From Mesorhizobium sp. B2-1-8 (GTDB lineage: Bacteria; Pseudomonadota; Alphaproteobacteria; Rhizobiales; Rhizobiaceae), in assembly GCF_006442545.2 (NCBI RefSeq), contig NZ_CP083952.1, forward strand, positions 5,247,501-5,311,500: a stretch of 64,000 bases of DNA, read 5' to 3'. Under the pieces are notes generated by a model that was not told the origin of the DNA, searched no databases, and saw only the letters and a list, made by a program, of their open reading frames with translations. Made by a program: the position numbers and the translations under genes. Below are positions 38,612 through 47,300 of this stretch, in pieces. Numbering within the stretch: position 1 is the first letter of the stretch; each line of letters starts with the position of its first letter.

Positions 38612-39089
38612 GATAGGTGGCATCGGTTTCGGCCAGAAGTTGCGGGTTCGACATGTCGATGCCCCTGATCTGGGCCAAGCCCGTCATCCCGGGCAGAGCC
38701 CGCAAAACCCCCAGCCGCCTGCGGCATTCGATCAGTTCCGTCTGGGTCGGCAGGCAGGGGCGCGGCCCAACCAGGCTCATTTCACCGCGCAGGACATTCC
38801 AGAGCTGCGGCAACTCGTCGAGCTTGAATTTCCGCAAGCCCTTTCCAACCGATGTCACGGCGCTCACCGGGGTTTCATGCGAGGGCAAGGATGGCGTGCC
38901 CTGGTACATCGTCCGCAACTTGTGGCAGCGAAAGAGCGCGCCTTCGCAGCCAACCCGCGTTTGGGAAAAAATCACCGGGCCAGGTGACGATGCACGGACG
39001 GCAAGAATGGCAAGCAACAGAATGGGAGAGGTTGCCACCAGCAGCACAGCCGCACCGGCGAGATCGAAGATTTTCTTGTCTGTCTTCAT
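38550..39089 (-). CDS. Small initiating phosphoglycosyltransferase (PglC/WreU type)
   Basis: This 179-residue monotopic membrane enzyme has KIFDLAGAAVLLVATSPILL (the reentrant helix), PGPVIFSQTRVGCEG, FRCHKLRTM, KFKLDELPQLWNVLRGEMSL and VGPRPCLP, with the Asp-Glu catalytic pair. It transfers a sugar phosphate to undecaprenyl phosphate to start repeat-unit assembly; QuiNAc phosphate is likely from context. It starts a minus-strand reading that ends inside the convergent reductase gene. Confidence 0.85.
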   Translation of the reverse strand: MKTDKKIFDLAGAAVLLVATSPILLLAILAVRASSPGPVIFSQTRVGCEGALFRCHKLRTMYQGTPSLPSHETPVSAVTSVGKGLRKFKLDELPQLWNVLRGEMSLVGPRPCLPTQTELIECRRRLGVLRALPGMTGLAQIRGIDMSNPQLLAETDATYLRTASFWLDLRILFGTLYRG

Positions 39090-39175
39090 GAGTGGCCGAT
39101 AGGGCTCCCTGCCAGGGCTTCACGCGGTAGCACGAGGTCGCCTTCCTGACCAAGCGCGCCACGCCGTCTCGATAT

Positions 39176-40108
39176 TCAGATACGACGCAGCACGAAGGCG
39201 AGATAGAGCCCGAGCGTCCCGGCAAAAGTCTGTCGATAGACGCCGCTTTTGCGCAGCGCGCCAAGGCGTTGGAAAAGGCTGCCTTGCCGACCTTTCGCGA
39301 ACAGGTCGAGGCATGCCAGCGCCTCCTTCGTAAGGAGATCGCGATTGACGGCAAGGCCGGCAAGATTGACATCGGTCCAGTCCGCGAACTGGCCCTTGAA
39401 CAGGCGGCCGAGCCGCGAGATCCGTGCCTGCCACGATGCATTGGCGCCGACCAGGTTTGCCGCATGCTGGCGGTAGCGTACCAATGGCCGCGGATCGTAG
39501 CGGACGACGCCGCCGGCGCCGGTGACAACAAGATAGGCCCACCAGTCGTGGCTGACGAAACCGGTGCGGGCGGAGGCCCTGGCCAACAGATCGCGCGCGG
39601 CACGGTTGAGCAGGATGGTGTTGCCGCCGGCAATGCTCTGCACCAGCGCGTTGCGGAAGGTCGGCGGACGGCCAAACAGCGGCGAATGGCCGACCAGGCT
39701 TCCGGTTTCGGTCATGGTCGCGGTTCGCGAGCAGAACATCAGCGGTTGCGCCGCGTCGAATGCTTGCATCCAGCCAAGGGCGCTTTCAAGCCTGTCGGGC
39801 TCCCAGACATCGTCCTGATCGCTGAAGGCGTAACAATCCGCATCGATGCGCGGGTCGAGGATCATCGACCGGAAATTGGCGGCAAAGCCTTGCCGCGGCC
39901 CCTCCACCAGATTTATCCGACCTTTTGCCCAGCGGGGCTTCCAGGCTTCGATGATGGCAGCCGTGCCATCGACGGAGCCGTCGTCGGATACCCAGAGGTC
40001 GATCAGAGGATGGGACTGAGCGAGCAGCGACTGCAGCTGCTCGTCGATGAAGGCGGCGCCGTCCTTCGTGGCCATCAGGACCGCAATGCGCAGATCTGTC
40101 TTATCCAC
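39176..40108 (-). CDS. GT2 glycosyltransferase (rhamnosyltransferase-like)
   Basis: This 310-residue GT-A enzyme has RIAVLMATKDGAAFIDEQLQ near the start, VSDDGSVDGT and FSDQDDVWEPDRLESALGW, the DxD-type region common in rhamnosyltransferases. The start is set at GTG 40108 (VDKTDLRIAVL) with AAGGCG ten bases upstream; the longer frame runs into the dehydratase gene and is not protein-like. It likely adds the second sugar to the lipid-linked primer. It lies 65 bp downstream of the WbpM-like gene. Confidence 0.78.
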   Translation of the reverse strand: MDKTDLRIAVLMATKDGAAFIDEQLQSLLAQSHPLIDLWVSDDGSVDGTAAIIEAWKPRWAKGRINLVEGPRQGFAANFRSMILDPRIDADCYAFSDQDDVWEPDRLESALGWMQAFDAAQPLMFCSRTATMTETGSLVGHSPLFGRPPTFRNALVQSIAGGNTILLNRAARDLLARASARTGFVSHDWWAYLVVTGAGGVVRYDPRPLVRYRQHAANLVGANASWQARISRLGRLFKGQFADWTDVNLAGLAVNRDLLTKEALACLDLFAKGRQGSLFQRLGALRKSGVYRQTFAGTLGLYLAFVLRRI

Positions 40109-40173
40109 CGATGTCAAACGCCTTGCGCACGAGGTTTTCCGAGCCACGAAACACAGACTTTCCTGGAATTGCT

Positions 40174-42162
40174 TTAGCTCGCCTGCCCGGCCGTCTTCGG
40201 GACCGCGTCCTGCTGCGCGTTCGCCCTTGTCTTCGTCGCGCGGTCGAGATCGGCCAGGATGGTGAGCGAGGCCGCCTTGTCCTGGTTCTTCATGGATTGC
40301 TGCAGCGCCGCGAGTGCTGCCTGGACATCCGACCACCGCGCGACATCGGTGCTGAGGCCAAAGATCTTGGCAATGCTGAGCTCGACCAATTCCTCGTCTT
40401 CGCCGTGCAGGGTCTCGTGGAGCTTTTCACCCGGCCGGATGCCCGTAAAGCGGATCGGAATGTCCGTATAGGGGCTTTTTCCCGCCATGCGGATCATCGT
40501 TTCGGCGACCTCGACGATCGGCACGGGCTTGCCCATGTCGAGCATGTAGACGGCGTAGTCCTGGTCGGCCGGCCGCGACGCGGCATCGGCCGCCGACATG
40601 ATGACGAGATCGACGGCCTCGGCGACAGTCATGAAATAGCGCGTCATGCGCCGGTCCGTTATGGTGACCGGCCCGCCGGCCTCGATCTGGGCCTGGAATA
40701 TGGTCGCCACCGAGCCATTGCTGCCGAAGACGTTGCCGAAGCGCACGGCGATGAACTTGGTGGCGGCGCGGCGCCCGTCCGGTTCGCCGGCCGGCGTTCC
40801 ATGCAAGGCGCTGACGATCTGTTCGGCGGCCCGCTTGGTGATGCCGAGCACGGAGGTCGGATCGACGGCCTTGTCGCTCGAGACCATGACGAATTGCGCC
40901 ACGCCGCATCTGGCGGCGACCTCGGCGCAGACGAGCGTGCCGAAAACATTGGTCTGGATGGCCGATTCCCAGTTCTCCTCCAGCAACGGAACATGCTTCA
41001 ACGCCGCGGCATGGAAGAGGATGTCGGGTTTGAACTCCGCGACGACGCGCGTCATCTGGCGCCTGTCCGCGACATCGACGATGCGGACCTTGAGGCGGTC
41101 ATGGTCCTTCTCGTCGACATACTGGCTCAACTGGAAGATGCCGAATTCAGAATTGTCGGCGACCAGCACCGCCTCGGCTCCAAGCTCCAACGACCGCTTG
41201 ACCAGCGTACGCCCGATGGAGCCGGCGCCTCCCGTGACCAGGACGCGCTTGCCGCCGACGAAGGCGCCGATGCGCTCGATGTCGGACGGCACCGTCGGGC
41301 GGCGCAGGATCGTTTCCATCTCGACGGCATCGAGAACGAGCTTGCCCTCCTGGCCCACCTGTGAAAGCCCCGCGAACTGCACGACCCCGATGTCGCCGTG
41401 ACGCGCGACGCGGACAAGCTCGGAATATTCCTCGATCTCATGCTCGGCGCCGCTGCCGAAGATCAGCAGATCGAGGCTCTTGCTGCCGGTCGCATAGTCC
41501 TCCAGGACATCGATCAGGCGCGGCCGCGTCGCCACCACCGGAACCCCTTGGATGCGCGTGCCGAGCGGCGCGCCGCGCTCGGTCGCCATGATGCCGGCGA
41601 TGGAATGCTCGGCGGGCTGCGCCGTGCGCGTGAAACGAATGATCAGGTCGGCCTCGCCGAGCCGCCCGACGAACAGGGCCTGCTTGGTCCGCGCCGTGTC
41701 GGCCTTGCCGTTCAGAATACCCCAGCTCGCGCCGTCACGCAGGAAGCGGTAGAACAGCCGGGGCGCCGAGATGACGGTGAAGGAGACGAGCAGGAAGACG
41801 ATGAACTGGCGCTCGTTGAGGCCCGCGACGGGCTGGAAGGAACGCACGGCCAGCGAAACGGCGTAGAGCACGAATGTCAGGATCGCGCAGCTCTTCAGGA
41901 TGTTGAAGAAATCGGGCGTCGAGGCGAAGCGCCAGACCGTGGTGTAGAGGCCGCAATATCTGAACAGAAGATGGCTGATGAGCACGATGCTTGCCCAGGT
42001 GAGAAGCCCCTCCGTGGAGAGCGCCCCGAACGAAAGATCCGATCGCGACAGGACAAGGCTGAGCGCGACCGCGACCAGGACCATGACCACATCCTGGACC
42101 ATGATGAAGGCCCGCCGCATGCCCGGCCTCAGTCCGAACACAGCTTCCAGGGAAGTATTCAT
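40174..42162 (-). CDS. Membrane-bound UDP-GlcNAc 4,6-dehydratase (WbpM/CapD/WreV type)
   Basis: This 662-residue protein has four N-terminal membrane helices (about 20-140), a first Rossmann-like domain and a C-terminal dehydratase domain with VTGGAGSIGRTLVKRSLELG (near 303), AALKHVPLLEENW and VSSDKAVDPTSVLGITKR. The SxDK arrangement in place of YxxxK is typical of WbpM-like enzymes. They convert UDP-GlcNAc to the 4-keto-6-deoxy sugar used for QuiNAc, FucNAc or bacillosamine. It is transcribed with the downstream glycosyltransferase and initiating transferase. Confidence 0.87.
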   Translation of the reverse strand: MNTSLEAVFGLRPGMRRAFIMVQDVVMVLVAVALSLVLSRSDLSFGALSTEGLLTWASIVLISHLLFRYCGLYTTVWRFASTPDFFNILKSCAILTFVLYAVSLAVRSFQPVAGLNERQFIVFLLVSFTVISAPRLFYRFLRDGASWGILNGKADTARTKQALFVGRLGEADLIIRFTRTAQPAEHSIAGIMATERGAPLGTRIQGVPVVATRPRLIDVLEDYATGSKSLDLLIFGSGAEHEIEEYSELVRVARHGDIGVVQFAGLSQVGQEGKLVLDAVEMETILRRPTVPSDIERIGAFVGGKRVLVTGGAGSIGRTLVKRSLELGAEAVLVADNSEFGIFQLSQYVDEKDHDRLKVRIVDVADRRQMTRVVAEFKPDILFHAAALKHVPLLEENWESAIQTNVFGTLVCAEVAARCGVAQFVMVSSDKAVDPTSVLGITKRAAEQIVSALHGTPAGEPDGRRAATKFIAVRFGNVFGSNGSVATIFQAQIEAGGPVTITDRRMTRYFMTVAEAVDLVIMSAADAASRPADQDYAVYMLDMGKPVPIVEVAETMIRMAGKSPYTDIPIRFTGIRPGEKLHETLHGEDEELVELSIAKIFGLSTDVARWSDVQAALAALQQSMKNQDKAASLTILADLDRATKTRANAQQDAVPKTAGQAS

Positions 42163-42469
42163 TAGGCAGTACTAAACTCCAGGCTGTCGGCGAAACCACC
42201 AGCAAAGTGTGAACACGAGAATCATTCGCGACCGTCACACTTCCCAAGTAGCATCTCCGGCCCCCGCCTGCTGTATCGCATACTGCGGGCTGCGAGGCAT
42301 AGCCAGATGTTTTTTTGTGGAGAACGAGTGGTCAACGGAAAGCATGAAGCCCATTCGCGGAAAACTGCTGCGAGGCCGGCATTAGACATTGCTTACAAAC
42401 GACCGCACGTCATCAGCATGTGTCCAGTTTTGCCGCAGTTGACTCTGCTTTAGACCTCGTTACGACGCA
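42163..42469. other. 307-bp divergent intergenic region
   Basis: This separates the dehydratase operon from wzm. It is AT-richer than its surroundings and contains short runs such as a seven-T tract near 42310. No clear promoter, RNA or repeat is visible. Confidence 0.45.
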
Positions 42470-43369
42470 ATGCGTTGCCATATGCCTATCGAAATGACTA
42501 TTAGAGAGGGGCTTGGTGGTTCGCTATGGCCAGCGAAGGATAATGCGCCGAAACAACAGATTGCGACACTCCCAGCTATGATTGCGGCACTAAACGGCGC
42601 TTTTGACGACATCTCAAAAGCCATGAAATTACACCGGGTCTGGGTCGCGCTGGCCCATGAAGACATTGGCGACCAGCACAGACGCACGACACTCGGGCCG
42701 CTTTGGCTCTTGGTCAACTACGTCGCCTTTGTGGGAACGTTTGTTTTCGTGTTCCAGCCCGCAGGCAAGGATGCCGCTGGTTATGCCGCCTATGTCGCGA
42801 TCGGCCTTCTGGTGTGGTTCTACCTGATGGAAGTAATGTCCATGAGCGTGGCGCTCTTCCAACGTGAAGAGAGCTTCATCGAGGGCACGACGCTTCCTTT
42901 GTTTGTATATGTAATGCGGCTGGCTTTGCAGTCTATTATTAGGGCCGGCTATGCGATCGTAGGTTGCGTTGTCATTCTGGTATTCAGCGGCTCCCATCTC
43001 GGCATGCCATGGCTGTGGTCCCTGGCAGGATTGTTCCTGATCTTGTTCGCCACTCCCCCTCTCATCACTGTCTTCGCGTTTCTTGGAGCCTTTTTCCCTG
43101 ACAGCCAGTTCATCGTTGGCAACCTGCTGCGCGTCGGCATGTTCTTCACGCCTGTCTTCTGGATGAACAAGGGCCAAGACCCTGTCCAGAAATATGCCTA
43201 CGAATGGAACCCCTTCACTTATTTCCTGGAGATCGTCCGTCTGCCGGTCATAAATGGAGAATTTCCAGCCCATGCTTTCGCCGTAACCATCATGGCATCC
43301 TTGGTTACCTGGGCGATAGCATTGCTGCTGCTCGGCCGATATCGCAAACAAGTCGTCTTCCTCATCTGA
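42470..43369 (+). CDS. wzm: Polysaccharide ABC exporter permease (Wzm)
   Basis: This 299-residue ABC-2 type permease has a cytoplasmic N-terminus and six membrane helices. ALAHEDIGDQHRRTTLGPLW is the classic pre-TM1 motif of Wzm/KpsM/TagG proteins, and NPFTYFLEIVRLPVI the C-terminal family motif. It forms the channel for lipid-linked O-antigen or capsule. ATG 42470, 42482 and 42494 are all possible starts; none has a good ribosome site. wzt follows eight bases later. Confidence 0.87.
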   Translation: MRCHMPIEMTIREGLGGSLWPAKDNAPKQQIATLPAMIAALNGAFDDISKAMKLHRVWVALAHEDIGDQHRRTTLGPLWLLVNYVAFVGTFVFVFQPAGKDAAGYAAYVAIGLLVWFYLMEVMSMSVALFQREESFIEGTTLPLFVYVMRLALQSIIRAGYAIVGCVVILVFSGSHLGMPWLWSLAGLFLILFATPPLITVFAFLGAFFPDSQFIVGNLLRVGMFFTPVFWMNKGQDPVQKYAYEWNPFTYFLEIVRLPVINGEFPAHAFAVTIMASLVTWAIALLLLGRYRKQVVFLI

Positions 43370-43377
43370 GTTTTTCC

Positions 43378-44118
43378 ATGGTCTCTATCAAGCTGGATAA
43401 TGTCAGCCTTGTTTACAAGCTGCACGACAAGCTGACTCTGTCCGCTCCGGATCGGCGCGTGGGTGGGCCTGGCGGTAGAATTGAGGGCTCGGGCCGAAAG
43501 CAGTTCGTGCAGGCGCTCGATGGCGTCAGTTTCGAACTCCGTGCCGGGGATCGGTTAGGCCTTGTCGGCCCGAACGGAGCTGGCAAAACCACGCTTCTCA
43601 AGGTGCTCTATGGAATCTACGAACCCTCCGGGGGAAGCATAGCGATCGAAGGCAAGGTCGACGCTCTCTTCAACATCAACATAGGCTTTCGACGGGAGGC
43701 CACCGGGCGCCGGAATATTGTGCTGCGCGGGTTAATCAGCGGATGGACGGAAGCCGAGATCGAAGAGAAGATGGAGGACATCATCGCCTTCAGCGAGCTT
43801 GGCGACTTTATCGACCTGCCGTTCAAGGCTTACAGCCAAGGCATGGCCGCCAGACTGGCCTTTTCGGCGGCGACCGCGCTTGACCCCGAGATTCTGTTGA
43901 TGGATGAGTGGATAGGCGCCGGCGACGCCTCTTTCCAGGAGAAGGCCAAAAGGCGCATGGACGAACTGGCGGAAAAGGCCGGCATCATCGTGCTGGCCAG
44001 CCACAGCGAGGCACTCATACAAAGTGTATGCACGAAGAAACTGACGCTCAAGAGCGGTCGGATAGAATCGCTGACGACGGCGCCGGTCAAGCGCGCCGGA
44101 AAGGTGGCTAAGCTTTAG
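43378..44118 (+). CDS. wzt: Polysaccharide ABC exporter ATPase (Wzt, short form)
   Basis: This 246-residue ATPase has Walker A GPNGAGKTTLLK (near 63), the Wzt/TagH family segment NINIGFRREATGRRNI, signature YSQGMAARLAF and Walker B ILLMDEW. It ends at about 246 residues and lacks the C-terminal carbohydrate-binding domain that long Wzt proteins use to recognise a capped chain end. Together with wzm it exports the completed, lipid-linked polymer. Confidence 0.87.
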   Translation: MVSIKLDNVSLVYKLHDKLTLSAPDRRVGGPGGRIEGSGRKQFVQALDGVSFELRAGDRLGLVGPNGAGKTTLLKVLYGIYEPSGGSIAIEGKVDALFNINIGFRREATGRRNIVLRGLISGWTEAEIEEKMEDIIAFSELGDFIDLPFKAYSQGMAARLAFSAATALDPEILLMDEWIGAGDASFQEKAKRRMDELAEKAGIIVLASHSEALIQSVCTKKLTLKSGRIESLTTAPVKRAGKVAKL

Positions 44119-44350
44119 ATTTCCCAGTATCTTCCGGAAAATGACGGGCAAAAACAATCTTATTGGCGCGCGCCATTCCGCCTTGGCCGACGCACAGAAT
44201 CTTTCTACAAGATTTTCGCGTTCGGGGGCGGATGAGAAGATATTCGACTAGCATAGGCAGTCTAAAGAACATATCGAATGGACGATGCGCCGGGTGCCAT
44301 TTGGGGAAGGCATCGTTGGAGCAACGTTCGATGATGCGGAGATAGTTCAT
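44108..44350 (-). CDS. Possible small protein or gene remnant
   Basis: An 80-codon frame starts at ATG 44350 (with GGGA nearby) and ends at TAG 44108, filling the gap between wzt and the large gene on the opposite strand. It overlaps the wzt end by 11 bases and the next start by two. The first 50 codons have G/C-rich third positions like real genes (MNYLRIIERCSNDAFPKWHP...). I recognise no family. It could be the remnant of a transferase gene, or chance. Confidence 0.3.
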   Translation of the reverse strand: MNYLRIIERCSNDAFPKWHPAHRPFDMFFRLPMLVEYLLIRPRTRKSCRKILCVGQGGMARANKIVFARHFPEDTGKSKA

Positions 44351-47300
44351 GGTCCCCTTGGCTCTACCGAAGCGTGTTTGCATCCTCGTTTTAGGCATGC
44401 ACCGCTCTGGGACGAGTGCAATCACGCGCGTATTGAGTCTTTTGGGAGCCGCCCTACCTCACCACCTGATCAACGCTACGCCGACTAATGAGGCGGGTCA
44501 CTGGGAACCTGCGCGGCTGGTGCAGATCAATGACAGCATGCTGACGGAGTTGTCGAGTCGTTGGGATGATTGGCGCGCCCTTGACCCTGCAACTCTGGAC
44601 GCGGCGAAGCTCGCGCATTACAAAAGCGCTATCAAAGAAGCGATTGCAGCCGAGTTCGGAGATGCTTCGCTATTCGTGATCAAGGATCCGCGAATCTGCC
44701 GATTCGCACCATTTTATGAATCGATCCTGGCCGAGATGGGTGTGGCCACCCGATTTGTGCTCATTCATCGTAATCCCCTCTCGGTGCTGGCATCTCTCGA
44801 TCGCCGCGATCAGATCTGCGCGAATTATGGGGCGCTGGTTTGGCTGCGGCACGTATTGGACGCCGAAACTTCGACGCGCAGCAAGGACCGGGTGTTGGTC
44901 AGCTACGAGCAACTGATGGATGACTGGTCGTCGGTGGCAAACGAGATCGCGACCGCACTCGGCATCAACTGGCCCGTTGGCGATCACGCCTCAGAATTGA
45001 TCAATCAGCACTTGCGCCGGAGTCTTCAGCATCACGCCGCTTCACCCGCAGATTTCATCCCCAGGTCGCTTGTCGGCAGTGCGGTCAGGGAGACCTATCA
45101 GTCGCTCCTTGCTCTCTCCCATCCAGAGTCGGTCGACTCGGCGCTTGTAGTGCTTGATCGCGCCAAAGCGGCACTGGATGCTGGCGTACCTGTGTTCGCC
45201 GATGCACTTTTCGAGGAGATGGCAGTACGCCAGCAGCGCGAGACGTTCAACCGCGAGCGTTTGGAGCGGCTTGCGGCAAAACGCCAAGACGAGATGGAAG
45301 CGTTGGCCGGAAAAATCGAGGGCAACGACGCCCGTATTGCTTCGCTCGAGGAGTTGTGCCGCCAATCGGACCTGCAGCGAACCGAGCTTGCCAGACTGAT
45401 AGCCGACGGTGAGAACCGGGCCGCCGTAATGGCAACACGTGAAGCTGGACTTTTGAGGGAACTTCAAGAACTTAGAGGCACGGTGACCGAACTTGAAACC
45501 CGAATCAACCAGGAGCGCGAATTTCTCCAGCGGCTAACAGCTGACAACGACAAGGTGAACGCGCAGATCACGAGGGAGAACGTCGAGCTTCAAGATCAGG
45601 TCAGGGCGTTATCGCAGGCACGTGATACAGCCCGCTCCGAAGAGCAACAGGTACGTGACATCCTCCAAGCTATTTACGTTAGCACATCATGGCGCATGAC
45701 CCGTCCAATACGCGCGCTTAAGAAGAAAACCGCTGAGTTCCGATCAGTGGCAACCGGCGCGCTTCATCTCATCCGAGAAAGACGATTGACTCCCGCGACT
45801 ATCGCGAGGGGCGTCAGGCGACTGCCGAGGTTGATCAGCGAAGGTAAGCTCTCCAACCCGACCAGCTTCTCCGAACTGACCGAGACGCTCGAGGCTCAGT
45901 CTGTTTCCCGTATCCAGAGTGCGTTCGATCGGGAATTCTACCTTCGAAACAACCCCGACATTGCAGCGTCAGGCGTAGATGCGCTCTCGCATTTTCTTGC
46001 CCATGGCTGGAAAGAGCACCGCGATCCTTCAGCCGACTTCTCAGTCTCATATTACCTTCAACGCTATCCCGATATAGCGCGGGCAGGGATCAATCCGTTC
46101 ATCCATTACGTCTTGCATGGCCAGGCGGAAAAGCGGACGGCTCTGTCCTACAAACGGCGCTTGGGGCGAAGCGGAATTCGACCTAAGGTCACAGCCATAG
46201 TTCCCAACTACAACCATGCTCGTTTTCTTGACCAGCGGTTGGAGTCGATACTGTCACAGACTTACGAAAACATAGACATCTTCATTCTCGACGACTGTTC
46301 ACAGGACAAAAGTCGCGAAATCATCCAGCGATACTGCGACCTCTACCCCGATCGCGTGCGATCGCTTTTCAATGCGCAGAATTCTGGCAACGTCTTTCGC
46401 CAATGGCGCAAGGGTATCGAACAAAGCGAAGGCGACATCATTTGGATCTGCGAAAGCGATGACTTCTGTGAACCCGACTTTGTCGAGCGTTTGATTCCAC
46501 ATCTTCGTGATCGCAGCGTTAACTTGGCCTTCGGTCGCATTCAGTTCTGCGATCAAAACGGAAGGCCGCGGGCCGGCCTTGATCAGTACCGCGAGGGTGC
46601 CGAGGCTGGCATCTGGAATGAGTCGATGGTCCGTCCGGCATCAGAGTGGTTTACCCACGGGTTCGGCGTCAATAATTTGATAGCCAATGTTGGCGGATGC
46701 CTCTGGCGTCGTCAGATCTTGCCGGCCGCAGTCTGGGCGGAAGCAGAGTCATTCTCGGTGCTCGGCGACTGGTTTCTGTACTGTCATTTGGCCGGCGGTG
46801 GAAACGTCGCCTATGAACCTAACTCAGTAGCGTATTTTCGACAGCACGGGCGGAACACCTCGGTCAGTGCATTTAAGAGCGCACACTACTATAAAGAACA
46901 TCATCGACTGATGCTGCTACTCCGCAAGACATGGGGTGTGCCCAACGAGACCGTCGAGCGCTTCGTGTCAAAGGTGGAGTTTCAATACAAGCACTTCGAA
47001 CTTGAGCAAAAGCTCGGCCCATTGAGCTTGCATGTCGACAGGCACGCGCTCCTGACGGTCAAGCGCCAGCGCCCACACATCATGTTGGCATTTCTAGGCT
47101 TTCATACCGGTGGCGGGGAGCTATTCCCAATCAACCTCGCGAATGAATTGCACGCCCAAGGTCATCTTGTTTCCATGCTCGCGCTGGACATGAGCAACAT
47201 CAATCAGCACATGATGGAGTCACTCAATCCCGCCATCGCAGTTTATGATGCCGATCAGGTAGCGGAAGCCGGTGCAGATCGCTTCGTGGCAGAGGCAGGA

